A stretch of DNA of 64,000 bases from Actinomyces haliotis (GCF_015355765.1 NZ_JACWNA010000004.1:1-64000); one strand, 5' to 3'. Numbered from the stretch's first letter, positions 11,691 to 21,343 are shown. Numbers and translations are program-made. The notes: generated by a model not told the origin, from the sequence alone.

Positions 11691-12683
11691 TCAGCACCAC
11701 AGGTCACGCACGGGCACCAGGGCTCGCACGACGTCATCGGGGAACAGCGCCAGGATCGTCCCGCGGAGCCGCTCCAGGTCATTCAGGTCGCGCCACGTGA
11801 CGTGCACGCACCGCCAGCCAAGACGCGCGAGCTCGTCACGCCTCCGCTTCTCACGCAGCAGGTCCGCCGGCGCTTGGTACTTGAGGTCGCCGTCGAACTC
11901 CAGGTAGATCCGCAGGCTCGGCCACATGAGGTCCGGGAAGAAGCGCTCACCTGTCCGCGGCACCTCGATGCCGTACTGAAGGCCCGGTTCGGGAAGCCCG
12001 ATCGCCCGTACGAACCACCTCAGGACCGACTCCCCCGGAGACTCCGCCCAACCGGATGCGATCGCGACGACGTCGAGAGCCCGACGACGTCCGCGGCGCG
12101 GCCCCTGGGCCCCGATCGCGCGACGAAGCCGATCCAGCTCAAGGCTCAGTCGCCGCTCCGAGTCACGGCGCCCAGTGCGCGAGGGACGGCACAGCGCCCG
12201 CAGGGCCGAGTCGACGACGCACACGGCCTCGCGAGCCGGAAGATCGAAAGCGCAGTCGAGCGCGGTCCGGCGCAGGCTGGTGACCCGCAGCCCACTGACG
12301 GTGACCACGTCCTCCGCAGTCACCCACACCCGTCGACGACGCAGGCTAACACCGCTGCGCCCACCGGCCACTGGAGGCAACGGCATCGTCGTGCGAGGCG
12401 GATTCGATCGGACGATGACGCTCACGTCCGGCTCCTGAGCACGCATCCACAGGCCGTGGACGAGCGCCGCTGACTCGTGGCTGAGGCACTGGGCGGACGT
12501 CATCGCGAGAACGGCGGCGCAGCGTGCAAGGCTCGCCCGGCGTCGGCGCTCCCAGGCCGGACCGTCGACGGCGAGCGACGCGTACCACCCTCGCGAGACG
12601 CGGACGCGATCGTCGGCGTCACCCGGAACGTCGGGCGCGGGCAGGATGAGGGGAATGGTCGGGGGCTCCGGGTAGTGCTCCAT
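11691..12683 (-). CDS. DUF559-type (Vsr-like) endonuclease domain protein
   Basis: A 330-residue protein of a common actinobacterial type. A variable N-terminal region, often annotated as AbiEi-antitoxin-like, is followed by a C-terminal DUF559 domain of the PD-(D/E)XK/Vsr fold. The likely active-site carboxylates are E in ESVLRW, D in FFPDLMW and E in YLEFDGDLKY, with the family ending RRDELARLGWRCVHVTWRDL. No partner gene of a toxin-antitoxin pair is adjacent. The gene is isolated and flanked on both sides by related short inverted repeats. Cellular role and enzymatic activity are unproven. The start codon lacks an obvious ribosome binding site, so it is uncertain. Confidence 0.65.
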   Translation of the reverse strand: MEHYPEPPTIPLILPAPDVPGDADDRVRVSRGWYASLAVDGPAWERRRRASLARCAAVLAMTSAQCLSHESAALVHGLWMRAQEPDVSVIVRSNPPRTTMPLPPVAGGRSGVSLRRRRVWVTAEDVVTVSGLRVTSLRRTALDCAFDLPAREAVCVVDSALRALCRPSRTGRRDSERRLSLELDRLRRAIGAQGPRRGRRRALDVVAIASGWAESPGESVLRWFVRAIGLPEPGLQYGIEVPRTGERFFPDLMWPSLRIYLEFDGDLKYQAPADLLREKRRRDELARLGWRCVHVTWRDLNDLERLRGTILALFPDDVVRALVPVRDLWC

Positions 12684-12807
12684 GGCACCAGGCTCGCCGC
12701 ATCGCCAGTCCGTGACCGGTCTCGTCCCCAGGCACGCCGTCGGCCCCCCGCACGGCGGCCTCCTGTGGAGCGCTGAGGACGAGGGCCGTGGCTTCTGCTC
12801 ACCCAGT

Positions 12808-12875
12808 TCGAAGGGTACGGATCCAGATCGACAGCTGACGGTGCGATGTGGGTCCGTACCCTTCGATCTCGGCGC
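12808..12875. repeat. Inverted repeat, right of the DUF559 gene
   Basis: TCGAAGGGTACGGATCC (12808-12824) pairs with 12851-12866 apart from a one-base bulge. The right arm continues into TCTCGGCGC, so 12860-12875 equals 11672-11687 base for base in the same orientation. Together the two copies bracket the DUF559 gene. Confidence 0.7.
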
Positions 12876-12936
12876 GGGGGACCGCCCTCAGGAGTGCGGT
12901 CCGCCCCCACAGCCGGGGCCGGGCAGCACGCACGAC

Positions 12937-12973
12937 GGAGCCCCGGCCACCCGCGAGGGGTGACCGGGGCTCC
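12937..12973 (-). terminator. Terminator hairpin after rplI
   Basis: A perfect 10-bp stem GGAGCCCCGG/CCGGGGCTCC (12937-12946, 12964-12973). It begins 24 bp past the rplI stop and ends the rpsF-ssb-rpsR-rplI transcript. Confidence 0.7.
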
Positions 12974-12996
12974 TTCAGTCAGCGAGCGCTGAGGGC

Positions 12997-13452
12997 TCAG
13001 CGAGCGGCGACGACGTTGACCTCGAGGGGCGCGACGACGTCGGCGTGCAGACGCACGGAGGCGCTGTGGCGGCCGGTCGACTTGATCGGGGGGACGACCT
13101 CGATCTTGCGGCGGTCGAGGGCGGGGCCGCCCGCGGCCTTGACGGCGTCCGCCAGGTCGGCGGTGGTGACGGCACCGAAGAGGCGGCCGTTGGCGCCGGC
13201 GGTCGCGGTGACCGTGACGACGTTCTCCTGCAGCCAGGCGCGGCCCGTCTGGGCCTGCTCGAGGGAGTCGATGGAGCGCTTGCGGCGGGCCTCGGCCATC
13301 TGGTCGATCTGCTTCTGGGCGCCCTTGGTCCACGGGGTGGCCAGGCCGCGGGGCACGAGGTAGTTGCGGGCGTAGCCGTCCTTGACCTCGATGACCTCGC
13401 CGGTGGTGCCGAGGTTGGAGACGTCGTGCGTGAGGATGAGCTTGGTGGTCAT
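12997..13452 (-). CDS. rplI: 50S ribosomal protein bL9
   Basis: 151 residues, full length for bL9. The N-terminal rRNA-binding domain carries the signature GTTGEVIEVKDGYARNYLVPRGLA, here MTTKLILTHDVSNLG then VKDGYARNYLVPRG. A long connecting helix (QIDQMAEARRKRSID) and the C-terminal domain follow. It is last in the rpsF-ssb-rpsR-rplI operon, 15 bp after rpsR. The ATG has GGAGG about 9 nt upstream. Confidence 0.98.
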   Translation of the reverse strand: MTTKLILTHDVSNLGTTGEVIEVKDGYARNYLVPRGLATPWTKGAQKQIDQMAEARRKRSIDSLEQAQTGRAWLQENVVTVTATAGANGRLFGAVTTADLADAVKAAGGPALDRRKIEVVPPIKSTGRHSASVRLHADVVAPLEVNVVAAR

Positions 13453-13467
13453 GTCTCAGGCCTCCGA

Positions 13468-13704
13468 TCAGCGAGCAGAGCTCGAGTAGGGCAGCAGAGC
13501 CATCTCGCGGGCGTTCTTCACGGCCTTGGCGATCTTGCGCTGCTCCTGGACGGAGACGCCGGTGACGCGGCGGGCGCGGATCTTGCCGCGGTCGGAGATG
13601 AACTTCCGCAGCGTGGCGGTGTCCTTGTAGTCGATGGTGCCGACCTTGATGGCCTTGACCGGGCCGACCTTCTTCTTCGGCTTACGAAGCTGAGGCTTCG
13701 CCAT
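13468..13704 (-). CDS. rpsR: 30S ribosomal protein bS18
   Basis: 78 residues, standard length. [30 protein letters not shown] is the bS18 core that contacts bS6 on the platform of the 30S subunit. No CxxC zinc motif is present, so this is the zinc-independent form. The ATG has AAGGAG 7-8 nt upstream. It is third in the bS6 operon; the 140 bp between it and ssb contain no other gene. Confidence 0.97.
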   Translation of the reverse strand: MAKPQLRKPKKKVGPVKAIKVGTIDYKDTATLRKFISDRGKIRARRVTGVSVQEQRKIAKAVKNAREMALLPYSSSAR

Positions 13705-13844
13705 GGTGGTACTCCTTGCTTCGAGCGCCCTGGGCGCTCATACGAGATTGGTGTGGGTGCGCCGCGCACCGGCGTCGCCGGGTGCTGCGCTGTGGGAACG
13801 GGTCCTGCCGCCTGCCTGCCGGCCGACGGCGTCGGACCGGAGGA

Positions 13845-14435
13845 TCAGAACGGGGGCTCGTCGCCGAAGGACGTCGAGCCGCCAGTGGCCCACGGGTCGT
13901 CGGAGGCGCCGCCCTGCGGGGCGTTGTAGCTGCCCTGCTGGCCTCCGCCGTTGCCTCCGGAGTAGCCGCCTCCGTTGCCACCGTTGTAGCCGCCTCCGTT
14001 GCCGGAGAAGCCACCGCCGTTGCCGCCGGAGTAGCCGCCGTTGCCTCCACCGAAGCCGCCCTGGCCGCCACCCGAGGTGCGGGTGACCTGGGCCTTGGCG
14101 CGACGGAGGGACGGGCCGATCTCATCGACCTGCATCTCGACGACCGTGCGGTTCTCGCCCTCGCGGGTCTGGAAGGACCGCTGCTGGAGACGTCCCTGGG
14201 CGATGACGCGCATGCCCTTGGTGAGGGACTCGGCCACGTTCTCCGCCGCGTCGCGCCAGATGGAGCAGCGCATGAACAGGGTCTCCCCGTCCTGCCACTC
14301 GTTCGTCTGGCGGTTGAACGTGCGGGGGGTCGAGGCGATCGTGAAGGAGGCGACGGCCGCACCGGAGGGCGTGAAGCGCATCTCCGGGTCAGCGGTCAGG
14401 TTCCCGATGATCGTGATGACGGTGTCTCCGGCCAT
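13845..14435 (-). CDS. ssb: Single-stranded DNA-binding protein
   Basis: 196 residues. The N-terminal OB fold begins [24 protein letters not shown], followed by [21 protein letters not shown]. Residues about 125-180 form a disordered glycine-rich tail of [10 protein letters not shown]-type repeats. The C-terminus is DEPPF, a variant of the acidic DDDIPF tip that recruits replication and repair partners. Tetrameric SSB coats single-stranded DNA at forks. The start is ATG with GGAGAG upstream. It lies 29 bp after rpsF in the ribosomal operon, as in most actinobacteria. Confidence 0.97.
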   Translation of the reverse strand: MAGDTVITIIGNLTADPEMRFTPSGAAVASFTIASTPRTFNRQTNEWQDGETLFMRCSIWRDAAENVAESLTKGMRVIAQGRLQQRSFQTREGENRTVVEMQVDEIGPSLRRAKAQVTRTSGGGQGGFGGGNGGYSGGNGGGFSGNGGGYNGGNGGGYSGGNGGGQQGSYNAPQGGASDDPWATGGSTSFGDEPPF

Positions 14436-14464
14436 GCTTCTCTCCGTTCCCTGGTGAGTGAGGC

Positions 14465-14752
14465 TCAGGCCTCGGGGCGCAGCAGCTTGGTGCGCAGGAC
14501 GGTCTCGTTGAGGCCGAGCTGGCGGTCGAGCTCCTGGGCGATCTCAGGCGTGGTGGTCATGTCGACGACGATGTAGAAGCCCTCGGACTTCTTCTTGATG
14601 TCGTACGCAAGACGGCGCTTGCCCCAGACGTCGACCTTGTCGACGGTGCCCCCGTTGCTGGGGACGACCTGCAGCAGCTTCTCGAGGGACGCAGCGACGG
14701 TGCGCTCGTCGGTCTCGGGCTCGAGGATGATCATGATCTCGTAGTGACGCAT
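14465..14752 (-). CDS. rpsF: 30S ribosomal protein bS6
   Basis: 95 residues. [19 protein letters not shown] is the classic bS6 start, with [20 protein letters not shown] and [10 protein letters not shown] following. The ATG is preceded by GAGGAGGTGG about 9 nt away; longer open frame upstream is leader. First gene of the rpsF-ssb-rpsR-rplI operon. bS6 pairs with bS18 on the 30S platform, and that complex represses this operon in several bacteria. Confidence 0.98.
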   Translation of the reverse strand: MRHYEIMIILEPETDERTVAASLEKLLQVVPSNGGTVDKVDVWGKRRLAYDIKKKSEGFYIVVDMTTTPEIAQELDRQLGLNETVLRTKLLRPEA

Positions 14753-14783
14753 GCTTGGTACCCACCTCCTCTGGACTATGGCG

Positions 14784-14802
14784 GTCACGGTCTCTCCGTG
14801 AC
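14784..14802 (-). promoter_or_regulatory. Leader hairpin of the rpsF operon, possible bS6:bS18 site
   Basis: GTCACGG (14784-14790) pairs with CCGTGAC (14796-14802) in the 5' leader of rpsF, upstream of its Shine-Dalgarno. In other bacteria the bS6:bS18 complex binds a leader hairpin with an exposed CCG to repress the operon. CCG lies within this stem, so equivalence is only suggested. Confidence 0.35.
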
Positions 14803-14864
14803 AGGAGGGCGATGCGTTCGGTGCGTCGGAGCGGGCGGGTGCCCGACGGCGCAGCCAGGTCACG

Positions 14865-14870
14865 ACCCTA
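14865..14870 (-). promoter_or_regulatory. -10 element for the rpsF operon
   Basis: On the minus strand this reads TAGGGT, a good actinobacterial -10 hexamer, about 112 bp before the rpsF start codon. No convincing -35 was found. Confidence 0.4.
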
Positions 14871-14957
14871 CCGGAGAGCGGCGTCGGCCCGGAAGGCCGG
14901 GGGTACCGGCACCACGTGCGGTGCGACACGTGAGGGCCCGCCCCTCCCCAAGACGAC

Positions 14958-14994
14958 GGGCGGGCCCGGGACCTGTGTGGTCCCGGGCCCGCCC
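14958..14994 (-). terminator. Terminator hairpin after the class A PBP gene
   Basis: A perfect 14-bp G+C-rich stem (14958-14971 with 14981-14994) and 9-nt loop, 17 bp past the stop of the minus-strand penicillin-binding protein gene. Confidence 0.8.
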
Positions 14995-15011
14995 GCTCGG
15001 CGCGAGGCCGG

Positions 15012-17495
15012 TCAGCCTCCCGCGCCCTGCGACGCGGGCGCAGCGGGTTGCTGGTCGGTTCCGGCCGTCGCCTGTCCGGACCTCGGGTCCTCGATCGTGC
15101 CGCCGTCACCGCCACCGCCCCCGTTGCCGGTGTCGCCGCCGTCGGCGGTGGCCTGCGGGTCTACGGCGTCCTGCGTGGGCTCCTGGGTCGCCTCCTGCGT
15201 CGGCTCCTGCGTGGGCTCCTCCGCCTGCTCCGTCTGGACGGGCGCCTGGGTCGGCAGGGTCGTCTCCTGCTGGACCGCCTGGGTCTTGCCGTAGAGGCCG
15301 CCGGGTGTCCAGGAGCCGTCGGTCCGCTCCGGGAAGTACTCGACGGGCAGGTCCTCCAGGGCCGTCTTCATGTACTCGGTGAAGATGTCGGCGGGGTAGG
15401 TCGAGCCGGTGATCTCTCCGTAGTAGCCCCACGGGGTGATCGACTCCTCCTCACCGTTGGGGCCCGTCTGGTAGAGGGTGACGGCCGTGGCGATCTGGGG
15501 CGTGTAGCCGACGAACTGCGCGGACTTGTTGTCCGAGGAGGAGCCGGTCTTGCCGGCGACGGGGCGGCCCAGCTTGAGAGCCGTGGTGCCCGACCCGGAG
15601 TTGATGACCTGCTGCATCGCGTAGGTCGCGTCGGCCATGACGCCGTCGTCGAAGACCTTCTTGCCGGTCGTGTCCGGGGTGTAGGCGACGGTGCCGTCGG
15701 CGGTCGTCACCTGGGCGACGACGTGGGTGTCGCGCCGCGTGCCCTGGCTGGCGAAGGTCGAGTAGGCGGTGGCGATGTCGATGGTGTGCGGCGAGGCGGA
15801 GCCGAGGACGTTCTGCGTGTACTCGTCGAGGCCGGAGGTCTTCTCCGGGTACCCGGCGCGCACGGCGACCTCGTTGGTCACCTTCGGACCGAGGTCCTTG
15901 TTGAGCTGCAGGTAGACCGTGTTGATGGAGTAGGTGGTCGCCTTGATGAGGTTGCACCAGCCGTAGGAGACGTTCGCGTAGTTGTGGAAGGAGGTCCCCT
16001 CGATCGTCATGGGCGAGGCGCCGGAGTAGCCGTTGGCGAGGGTGTCGCCGTTCTCGAGGGCGGCCACGAGCGCGAAGGGCTTGAAGGTCGAGCCGGCCTG
16101 GGCGACGGCGTCGGTGGCGGTGTTGACCTGGTTCTTGAGGTAGTCCTCGCCGCCGTAGAGCGCGAGGATCCCTCCGGTGGACACGTCGACGGAGACGAGC
16201 GCCTTGCGCAGGTCCGCGGACGCGCCCTCGGGCAGGTCGTTCACGGCGGCGACGGCGGCGTCCTGGTCGGTCTTGTTGATCGTCGTCGTGATCTTGTAGC
16301 CGCCGGTGTCGGTCTGCTCGTAGGAGATGTCGGCGTCGTCCTTGAGCTCGTCGCGGACCATCTGGAGCAGGTAGCCGTTCGTGCCGGAGTAGGTCTCCTG
16401 CTGCGCCTCGGTGGTGGTCTCCGGGAAGGCGGCCTGGTCGTACTCGTCCTGGGTGATGTAGCCGTCCTCGAGCTCGTACTTCATGACGCGCTCCCATCGC
16501 TGCTTCGCGGCGGTGGCGTCGACGGCCGGGTCCCAGGCGCTCGGGGCGGGCAGGATGCCGGCCAGGAGCGCCGACTCGGAGACGGTGAGGTCCTGGGCGT
16601 CCTTGTTGAAGAAGGCCTTGGAGGCGGCCTGGATGCCGTAGGCCCCGCGGCCGAAGTACACCGTGTTGAGGTAGGAGTCGAGGATCTCGTCCTTGCTCAT
16701 CTCGCGGTCGATCTTGATGGCCATGATGGCCTGCTTGAACTTGCCGGAGTACGAGGAGGTCGTGTCGACGTAGTAGTTCTTGATGTACTGCTGCGTCAGC
16801 GTCGAGGCGCCCTGGGTGGCGCCGCCGCGCATGTTGTTGACGAAGGCACGGATGATGCCCTTGGGGTCGACGCCGTTGTTGGAGTAGAACGTGCGGTCCT
16901 CGGAGGCGACGACGGCCTTGCCGACGTAGTCCGGGAGCTTCGAGGTGTCGATGATGGTGCGGTCGACCTCCGCGAAGGTGCCCATCTCCGTCTTGCCGTC
17001 GGCGTAGTAGACGGTCGTGGTCTGGGCCTGGGCGAACTGGCTGGGCTGAGGGACCCTGATGACGGCGTAGGACACCGCGAAGGCGAGGACCATGAGGGCG
17101 ATGAGCCCGAGGAAGCAGCCGAGGACGAAGCGCCACGAGGGCACCCAGCGGTGCACCGGGCCGAGGCCGCGGCGCGGGTAGTTGACGTGGCGCCGCCAGC
17201 TCTTCGGCTTGGTGGCGACGGCGGCTGAGCCCGTTGCGGCGGCCTTCGCGCCGTCCTTGGCTGAGCCCTTCGAGGAGCCCTTCGACGCGCTCGTAGCCCT
17301 AGCGGGCTTCTTCGTGGACGAGCCGGAGCCCTGCGGGTCGCGCGAGCGGCCCCCGGGCGGGATCGAGGCCGGAAGGTCCTCGGACCCAGCGGAGCCGGAG
17401 CCCCGCTTGGGGTGCGACGACGAGCGCCCGGCCTTGGCGGCGTCGGACAGCTTCCTGCCCTTGCGGGCGCCGTCCTGGTTCGCGGAGTCTGCCAC
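15012..17495 (-). CDS. Class A penicillin-binding protein (transglycosylase/transpeptidase)
   Basis: An 827-residue PonA-type bifunctional peptidoglycan synthase. A basic, disordered cytoplasmic tail (1-120) precedes one membrane helix (about 121-146). The GT51 domain has [16 protein letters not shown] with catalytic E199 and [12 protein letters not shown]. The transpeptidase domain has S469-TFK, S523-IN and K649-TG. The end is a Gly/Pro/Thr/Gln-rich tail containing [16 protein letters not shown]. It polymerises and cross-links the wall outside the membrane. The start chosen is GTG (VADSANQ), which has GAGGA 6-8 nt upstream; a longer ATG frame adds 46 unconserved residues. It is divergent from the probable PPi-PEPCK gene. 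Confidence 0.93.
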   Translation of the reverse strand: MADSANQDGARKGRKLSDAAKAGRSSSHPKRGSGSAGSEDLPASIPPGGRSRDPQGSGSSTKKPARATSASKGSSKGSAKDGAKAAATGSAAVATKPKSWRRHVNYPRRGLGPVHRWVPSWRFVLGCFLGLIALMVLAFAVSYAVIRVPQPSQFAQAQTTTVYYADGKTEMGTFAEVDRTIIDTSKLPDYVGKAVVASEDRTFYSNNGVDPKGIIRAFVNNMRGGATQGASTLTQQYIKNYYVDTTSSYSGKFKQAIMAIKIDREMSKDEILDSYLNTVYFGRGAYGIQAASKAFFNKDAQDLTVSESALLAGILPAPSAWDPAVDATAAKQRWERVMKYELEDGYITQDEYDQAAFPETTTEAQQETYSGTNGYLLQMVRDELKDDADISYEQTDTGGYKITTTINKTDQDAAVAAVNDLPEGASADLRKALVSVDVSTGGILALYGGEDYLKNQVNTATDAVAQAGSTFKPFALVAALENGDTLANGYSGASPMTIEGTSFHNYANVSYGWCNLIKATTYSINTVYLQLNKDLGPKVTNEVAVRAGYPEKTSGLDEYTQNVLGSASPHTIDIATAYSTFASQGTRRDTHVVAQVTTADGTVAYTPDTTGKKVFDDGVMADATYAMQQVINSGSGTTALKLGRPVAGKTGSSSDNKSAQFVGYTPQIATAVTLYQTGPNGEEESITPWGYYGEITGSTYPADIFTEYMKTALEDLPVEYFPERTDGSWTPGGLYGKTQAVQQETTLPTQAPVQTEQAEEPTQEPTQEATQEPTQDAVDPQATADGGDTGNGGGGGDGGTIEDPRSGQATAGTDQQPAAPASQGAGG

Positions 17496-17881
17496 GCGAT
17501 CCTCGATTCTCCTCAGTGGGCCGGTACCGGCCACGGGGCGGATGGTCCCACCATCCCTGACTGCGGCCAAGTATGGCGGGCCGGGCTCGACTGGACCACT
17601 AGGAGGCGCACCGTGCCGCGGAACTGAGGGCATGGTCTCGCCGTACGGGTGCGTTCCGGGTAGGTGAGGAGGGAGCCGGCCGGACGGGCGCCGCTACCTC
17701 GCCGACTGAGGACACGGAGCATCCGGAGCACGGCCCGCACGTTTCCTGTGAGGCCGCGGGGTGACTCCGACGACGTCGCGCCGGGCGGCGGAAGCTGCAC
17801 CGACGGGCCGCCTCGGGTGTGATCCACGACGTAGGACGAACCGGTCGGTTGCGCGTCACACACAACCGCTACCCTCGTGCC
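17496..17881. other. Divergent promoter region, PBP / PPi-PEPCK
   Basis: 386 bp without a credible gene between two divergent starts. The right end holds TTGCGC (17849-17854) and TACCCT (17870-17875), a possible promoter for the plus-strand gene. The remainder is G+C-rich with no other recognisable element. Confidence 0.5.
17870..17875 (+). promoter_or_regulatory. -10 element of the probable PPi-PEPCK gene (leaderless)
   Basis: TACCCT ends 6 bp before the ATG at 17882 and is preceded by TTGCGC at 15-bp spacing. Transcription would begin at or next to the A of ATG, and no Shine-Dalgarno is present. A leaderless mRNA is therefore expected. Confidence 0.45.
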
Positions 17882-20800
17882 ATGGACTCAACTGACGTTG
17901 CTGCCACGACCCCCGAGACCGACGCGCTCAACTCCGCGATCGCCCTCCGCCTCCAGCTCCTCGGCGTCGACTCGCCGGCCGACGCGGGCGACCCCGTCAC
18001 CGAGAAGCTCGTCTCCCCCATCATCGCCCGCCAGCGCGAGATGGGCCGTCGTCTGGCTAACCGCCCCTGCGCGGCCGACCGCCGCATCCAGGCCTTCCTC
18101 GACTCCTACCTCGCCGAGGAGGAGGTCCACCCGCGCCTGCCCGGCGAGACCTTCGTCCTGGACCAGCCGGGCCTGTCCCGTGCGCTGTCCATCCCCATGG
18201 ACGCCACGAGCTTCAAGTCGCCCTACGTGGAGAGCTACAAGATCGCCCAGGGCGTCCTCCACAACCCGCGCAACGACCGCCGCACCACCGCCGGCGTCTT
18301 CCACGTCGCCGAGGGCGGCCTGCCGATCCCGGACGACAAGAAGGCCGTCCCCCGCTCCGTCTTCGCCAAGCTCCTCGAGCTGGCCTTCCAGGCGCCCGAC
18401 GACCTCATGACCCTCCCCTGGTCCGCGAACCAGGAGGAGCCAGCCCGCTGCTTCGTCTCCCTGCAGCTCCGCCCGATCGTCGTCCCCGCCGTGCCCGGCT
18501 ACACCCCGGAGCGCCGCATGGAGCTGCGCTTCATCACCCCCGGTGGCCTCGTCTCCAACCTGGACTTCGTCGAGGGCATCTTCGGCAACGGCGGCGACCC
18601 GTACCTCCCCGAGAACGACGCCTCCCTCAACCCGGAGACCTGGACCGGCACCACCGGCTGCGTCATCCTCGCCCCGCACCTCGACCACGTCACGAAGGCC
18701 TCGCTGGGCCTGCCCCGCTGGGAGGACGCGACCGAGCGTCAGCGCCGCGACGGCATGTGCTGGAAGGACGAGGGCGAGCTCTACAACGAGGGCAAGGCCT
18801 TCAAGCTGGTCGCCCGTGACGAGCGCGGCGTCATCGTCACGATCATCGCGGACAACTACTTCGGCTACGGCAAGAAGGAGGTCAAGACCCAGATCGGGTA
18901 CTCGGCCAACCTCTTCGGCTGCGTCGAGGAGGAGCACGCCGGCGGCGCGCTCGCCTACCCCCGCTACAACCTCGGCCAGGAGTACACGGACGAGCGCACC
19001 CCCGAGGGCCTCACCATCGAGCACGTCCTGCGCCGCAACCCCGGCGTCTTCGAGCTCCAGGCCGACGGCTCGGCCCTCAAGCTCGACGACCCCTCGATCG
19101 TCCTCGTCCCCGGCGGCGCCCGCTTCTCGATGCGCACCCAGACCGTGACCTGGCCGCGCACCGACGGCACCGCCGAGTCGAGCGTCCCGCTCCTGTCGGA
19201 CAAGGTCTACGTCCTGCCCAACGGCTACCGCGTCCACGCCAAGCACCGCGAGGAGGACGGCAGCCAGTGGCACCTCGTGGGCACCGCCCCGTGGGCCACC
19301 CAGGCGCACAAGCCCGCCACCGTCTCCGGCGGCGGCAAGTCCGAGATCTCGAAGTCTCTCCTCGACGCCTTCGTCTACGGCGAGGCCTACGTCAACGACG
19401 TCGAGGCCGACCTCGACGCCGTCGAGGCGCTCCTCGAGCGCGACTACTCGGACCGTTACAAGGACCCGGCCCGCAACGGCAAGGACCACCGCGGCATCCT
19501 CGACGCCGACCGCTCGCTCGGCTCCGTCATCAAGCTGTTCACCCGCTCCGAGAGGTACACCGACGAGCACAACGCCCTCATCGAGTCGATCCCGGCGCAC
19601 GTCAAGGAGCTCCTCTACACGGTCAAGCGCTACTCCGAGCCCTCGTGGGGCGAGGACTGGCGCAGCCACTTCTCCGTCGCCGGCATCAACGGCCGCCAGG
19701 GCAACTCCCTGCGCCTGGACGGTGAGATCGTCAAGGTCAACATGCTCCGCGTGGGCTTCGAGGACGACGGCGCGTGGCGCCTGCTCTCCCTGCGCCCTGA
19801 CTTCTCCCCCGCTGCGAAGGTCCAGACCGAGGACGACATCTCGGCCTCGATCGTCGTCCCGGCGGGCTTCGAGTCGACGAAGGGCTCGAGCGTCTCTCGC
19901 AAGTTCGTCACGAACTGCGAGTCCCTGCTCTTCCAGCGCCCCGACGACGCGATCGTGCGCGGCTACGACAAGCAGACCGAGTCCGACATGTCCAAGGACG
20001 GCCTGTTCATCTCGAACTTCCAGCCGCTCACCCCGGCGGACGCCCGCGCCATGGTCGCCGACGCCCCCGGCCTGTCGAGCTTCAGCAAGCCCATGCAGGA
20101 GCTCGTGCGTCGCGCGGCGGCCGTCGAGGACACTGAGGACCCGTCGCAGGAGTACTACTGGGTCTCCACCGCGAACCCGCGCCTCGTGGGCGGCGTCCCG
20201 ACGAAGAACCCGCGCTACCTCCAGCTGCGACCGGACATCGCCGACAAGCGGCCCGCCGCCCTCGCGGACCTCACGAGCCACCTCTTCCGCGACGTGCCGC
20301 TCACGGAGCCCGTCCGTCACAGCGTCGACGTCGTCGCCGCCGGGCGCCGCAACAACCCGCCGGAGCCGGGCGTCCCGGCCCTGTGCGCCTACAACCCGTT
20401 GCACTTCATGGAGCTCCCGGAGCTCTTCATGGAGTTCATCTCCTCGATGACGGGCAAGTCGCCGTCGACGACGGGCGCCGGCAGCGAGGGGGCGCTCACG
20501 AAGTCCCCCTTCAACGCGCTGCCCCCGGTCTACGACCTCAACGCCTCGCTGCTCTCCTACGCGCTGGGCGGCTACGACGGCTGGCTGTCCTCGGCCGGCT
20601 ACATCGGCCCGAAGGTCAAGGTCGCCCACGACATCTCCCTGCTCATCCCGGAGATCTTCTCCCGGATGAGCGAGGAGGAGCGCGACGCGCACAACCTCAT
20701 CGAGGCCGGCTACCTCGAGAAGATCGAGGACTTCGAGTACGAGGGCCGCACGGTCGAGGCCTCGCGCCTGGGCTACCGCATGAACGGGGCCTTCGCCAAC

Positions 20801-21343
20801 GCGTACTTCGCTCGGATCTTCCTCCACCCGGACGTCGTCTTCACCGAGGAGATGCTTAAGCCGGAGCTCCAGGACCCGGCGATCTTCGCCGACTCGGTCG
20901 ACGTCATCGTCAAGACCCACCAGGTCGTGGCGAAGCACTACGTCGACGACGGCTCGATCGAGTGGGCCGTCCCGCCGATCAAGGCCCTGCTGGAGATCAT
21001 GTACTCCGGGAAGTCGGCCGAGGGCTGGACCCTGCAGAGCCCCGAGTTCCGCGCCCTGTTCGAGCGCGAGAACATCCTCGCCTCGGACTGGTACGCCGCG
21101 CGCGTCGACGCCAAGGTCGAGCACGACCGCAAGCAGGCCGAGGCCGCCATCAGGGCGCTCACCCGCTTCGTCGAGACCGAGGGCAACGAGCGGGTCAGCA
21201 CCCGTCTCGACATCGAGGGCCGTCTCGAGGCCGCTCGCGCCCGCCTCGAGGAGGTGTCCACGCCGGCGTACCGCGAAAAGCTCGTCGGCACCCTGGGCCT
21301 CCAGCCGGTCCTCGCCGAGGGCGACCCGGTCGACGGCAAGTGA
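17882..21343 (+). CDS. Probable pyrophosphate-type PEP carboxykinase (diphosphate)
   Basis: A 1153-residue soluble protein with no signal or membrane segment. Size and motifs resemble the roughly 130-kDa PPi-dependent PEP carboxykinases described from Entamoeba and Propionibacterium freudenreichii (EC 4.1.1.38), long listed as hypothetical proteins. These interconvert PEP, CO2 and phosphate with oxaloacetate and pyrophosphate. Notable blocks are GCVILAPHLDHVTKASLGLP, DNYFGYGKKEVKTQIGYSA (about 322-340), a P-loop-like SGGGKSEISKS (about 482-492) and YIGPKVKVAHDISLLIPEIF. The usual ATP- or GTP-PEPCK P-loop is absent. ATG 17882 is preferred over an in-frame GTG 21 codons upstream because of the adjacent -10. 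The gene is monocistronic with strong terminators. The assignment rests on recalled family features, not an alignment. Confidence 0.6.
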   Translation: MDSTDVAATTPETDALNSAIALRLQLLGVDSPADAGDPVTEKLVSPIIARQREMGRRLANRPCAADRRIQAFLDSYLAEEEVHPRLPGETFVLDQPGLSRALSIPMDATSFKSPYVESYKIAQGVLHNPRNDRRTTAGVFHVAEGGLPIPDDKKAVPRSVFAKLLELAFQAPDDLMTLPWSANQEEPARCFVSLQLRPIVVPAVPGYTPERRMELRFITPGGLVSNLDFVEGIFGNGGDPYLPENDASLNPETWTGTTGCVILAPHLDHVTKASLGLPRWEDATERQRRDGMCWKDEGELYNEGKAFKLVARDERGVIVTIIADNYFGYGKKEVKTQIGYSANLFGCVEEEHAGGALAYPRYNLGQEYTDERTPEGLTIEHVLRRNPGVFELQADGSALKLDDPSIVLVPGGARFSMRTQTVTWPRTDGTAESSVPLLSDKVYVLPNGYRVHAKHREEDGSQWHLVGTAPWATQAHKPATVSGGGKSEISKSLLDAFVYGEAYVNDVEADLDAVEALLERDYSDRYKDPARNGKDHRGILDADRSLGSVIKLFTRSERYTDEHNALIESIPAHVKELLYTVKRYSEPSWGEDWRSHFSVAGINGRQGNSLRLDGEIVKVNMLRVGFEDDGAWRLLSLRPDFSPAAKVQTEDDISASIVVPAGFESTKGSSVSRKFVTNCESLLFQRPDDAIVRGYDKQTESDMSKDGLFISNFQPLTPADARAMVADAPGLSSFSKPMQELVRRAAAVEDTEDPSQEYYWVSTANPRLVGGVPTKNPRYLQLRPDIADKRPAALADLTSHLFRDVPLTEPVRHSVDVVAAGRRNNPPEPGVPALCAYNPLHFMELPELFMEFISSMTGKSPSTTGAGSEGALTKSPFNALPPVYDLNASLLSYALGGYDGWLSSAGYIGPKVKVAHDISLLIPEIFSRMSEEERDAHNLIEAGYLEKIEDFEYEGRTVEASRLGYRMNGAFANAYFARIFLHPDVVFTEEMLKPELQDPAIFADSVDVIVKTHQVVAKHYVDDGSIEWAVPPIKALLEIMYSGKSAEGWTLQSPEFRALFERENILASDWYAARVDAKVEHDRKQAEAAIRALTRFVETEGNERVSTRLDIEGRLEAARARLEEVSTPAYREKLVGTLGLQPVLAEGDPVDGK

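Larger units (their letters stand above)
12684..12996. other. Intergenic region between the DUF559 gene and rplI
   Basis: 313 bp without a credible gene. It holds an inverted repeat related to that on the left side of the DUF559 gene and the rplI terminator. The upstream part (about 12684-12800) shows no recognisable element beyond whatever promoter the DUF559 gene uses. Confidence 0.5.

Noticed and set aside
12997-14752. Ribosomal operon as horizontally acquired, because dnaB is detached from rplI
   Set aside because: Gene order rpsF-ssb-rpsR-rplI and codon use are normal; insertion of other genes between rplI and dnaB explains the separation.
17888-21124. A 1078-codon open frame opposite the probable PPi-PEPCK gene
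   Set aside because: Antisense shadow created by third-position G/C bias; no domain, no ribosome binding site, no stop-linked terminator.
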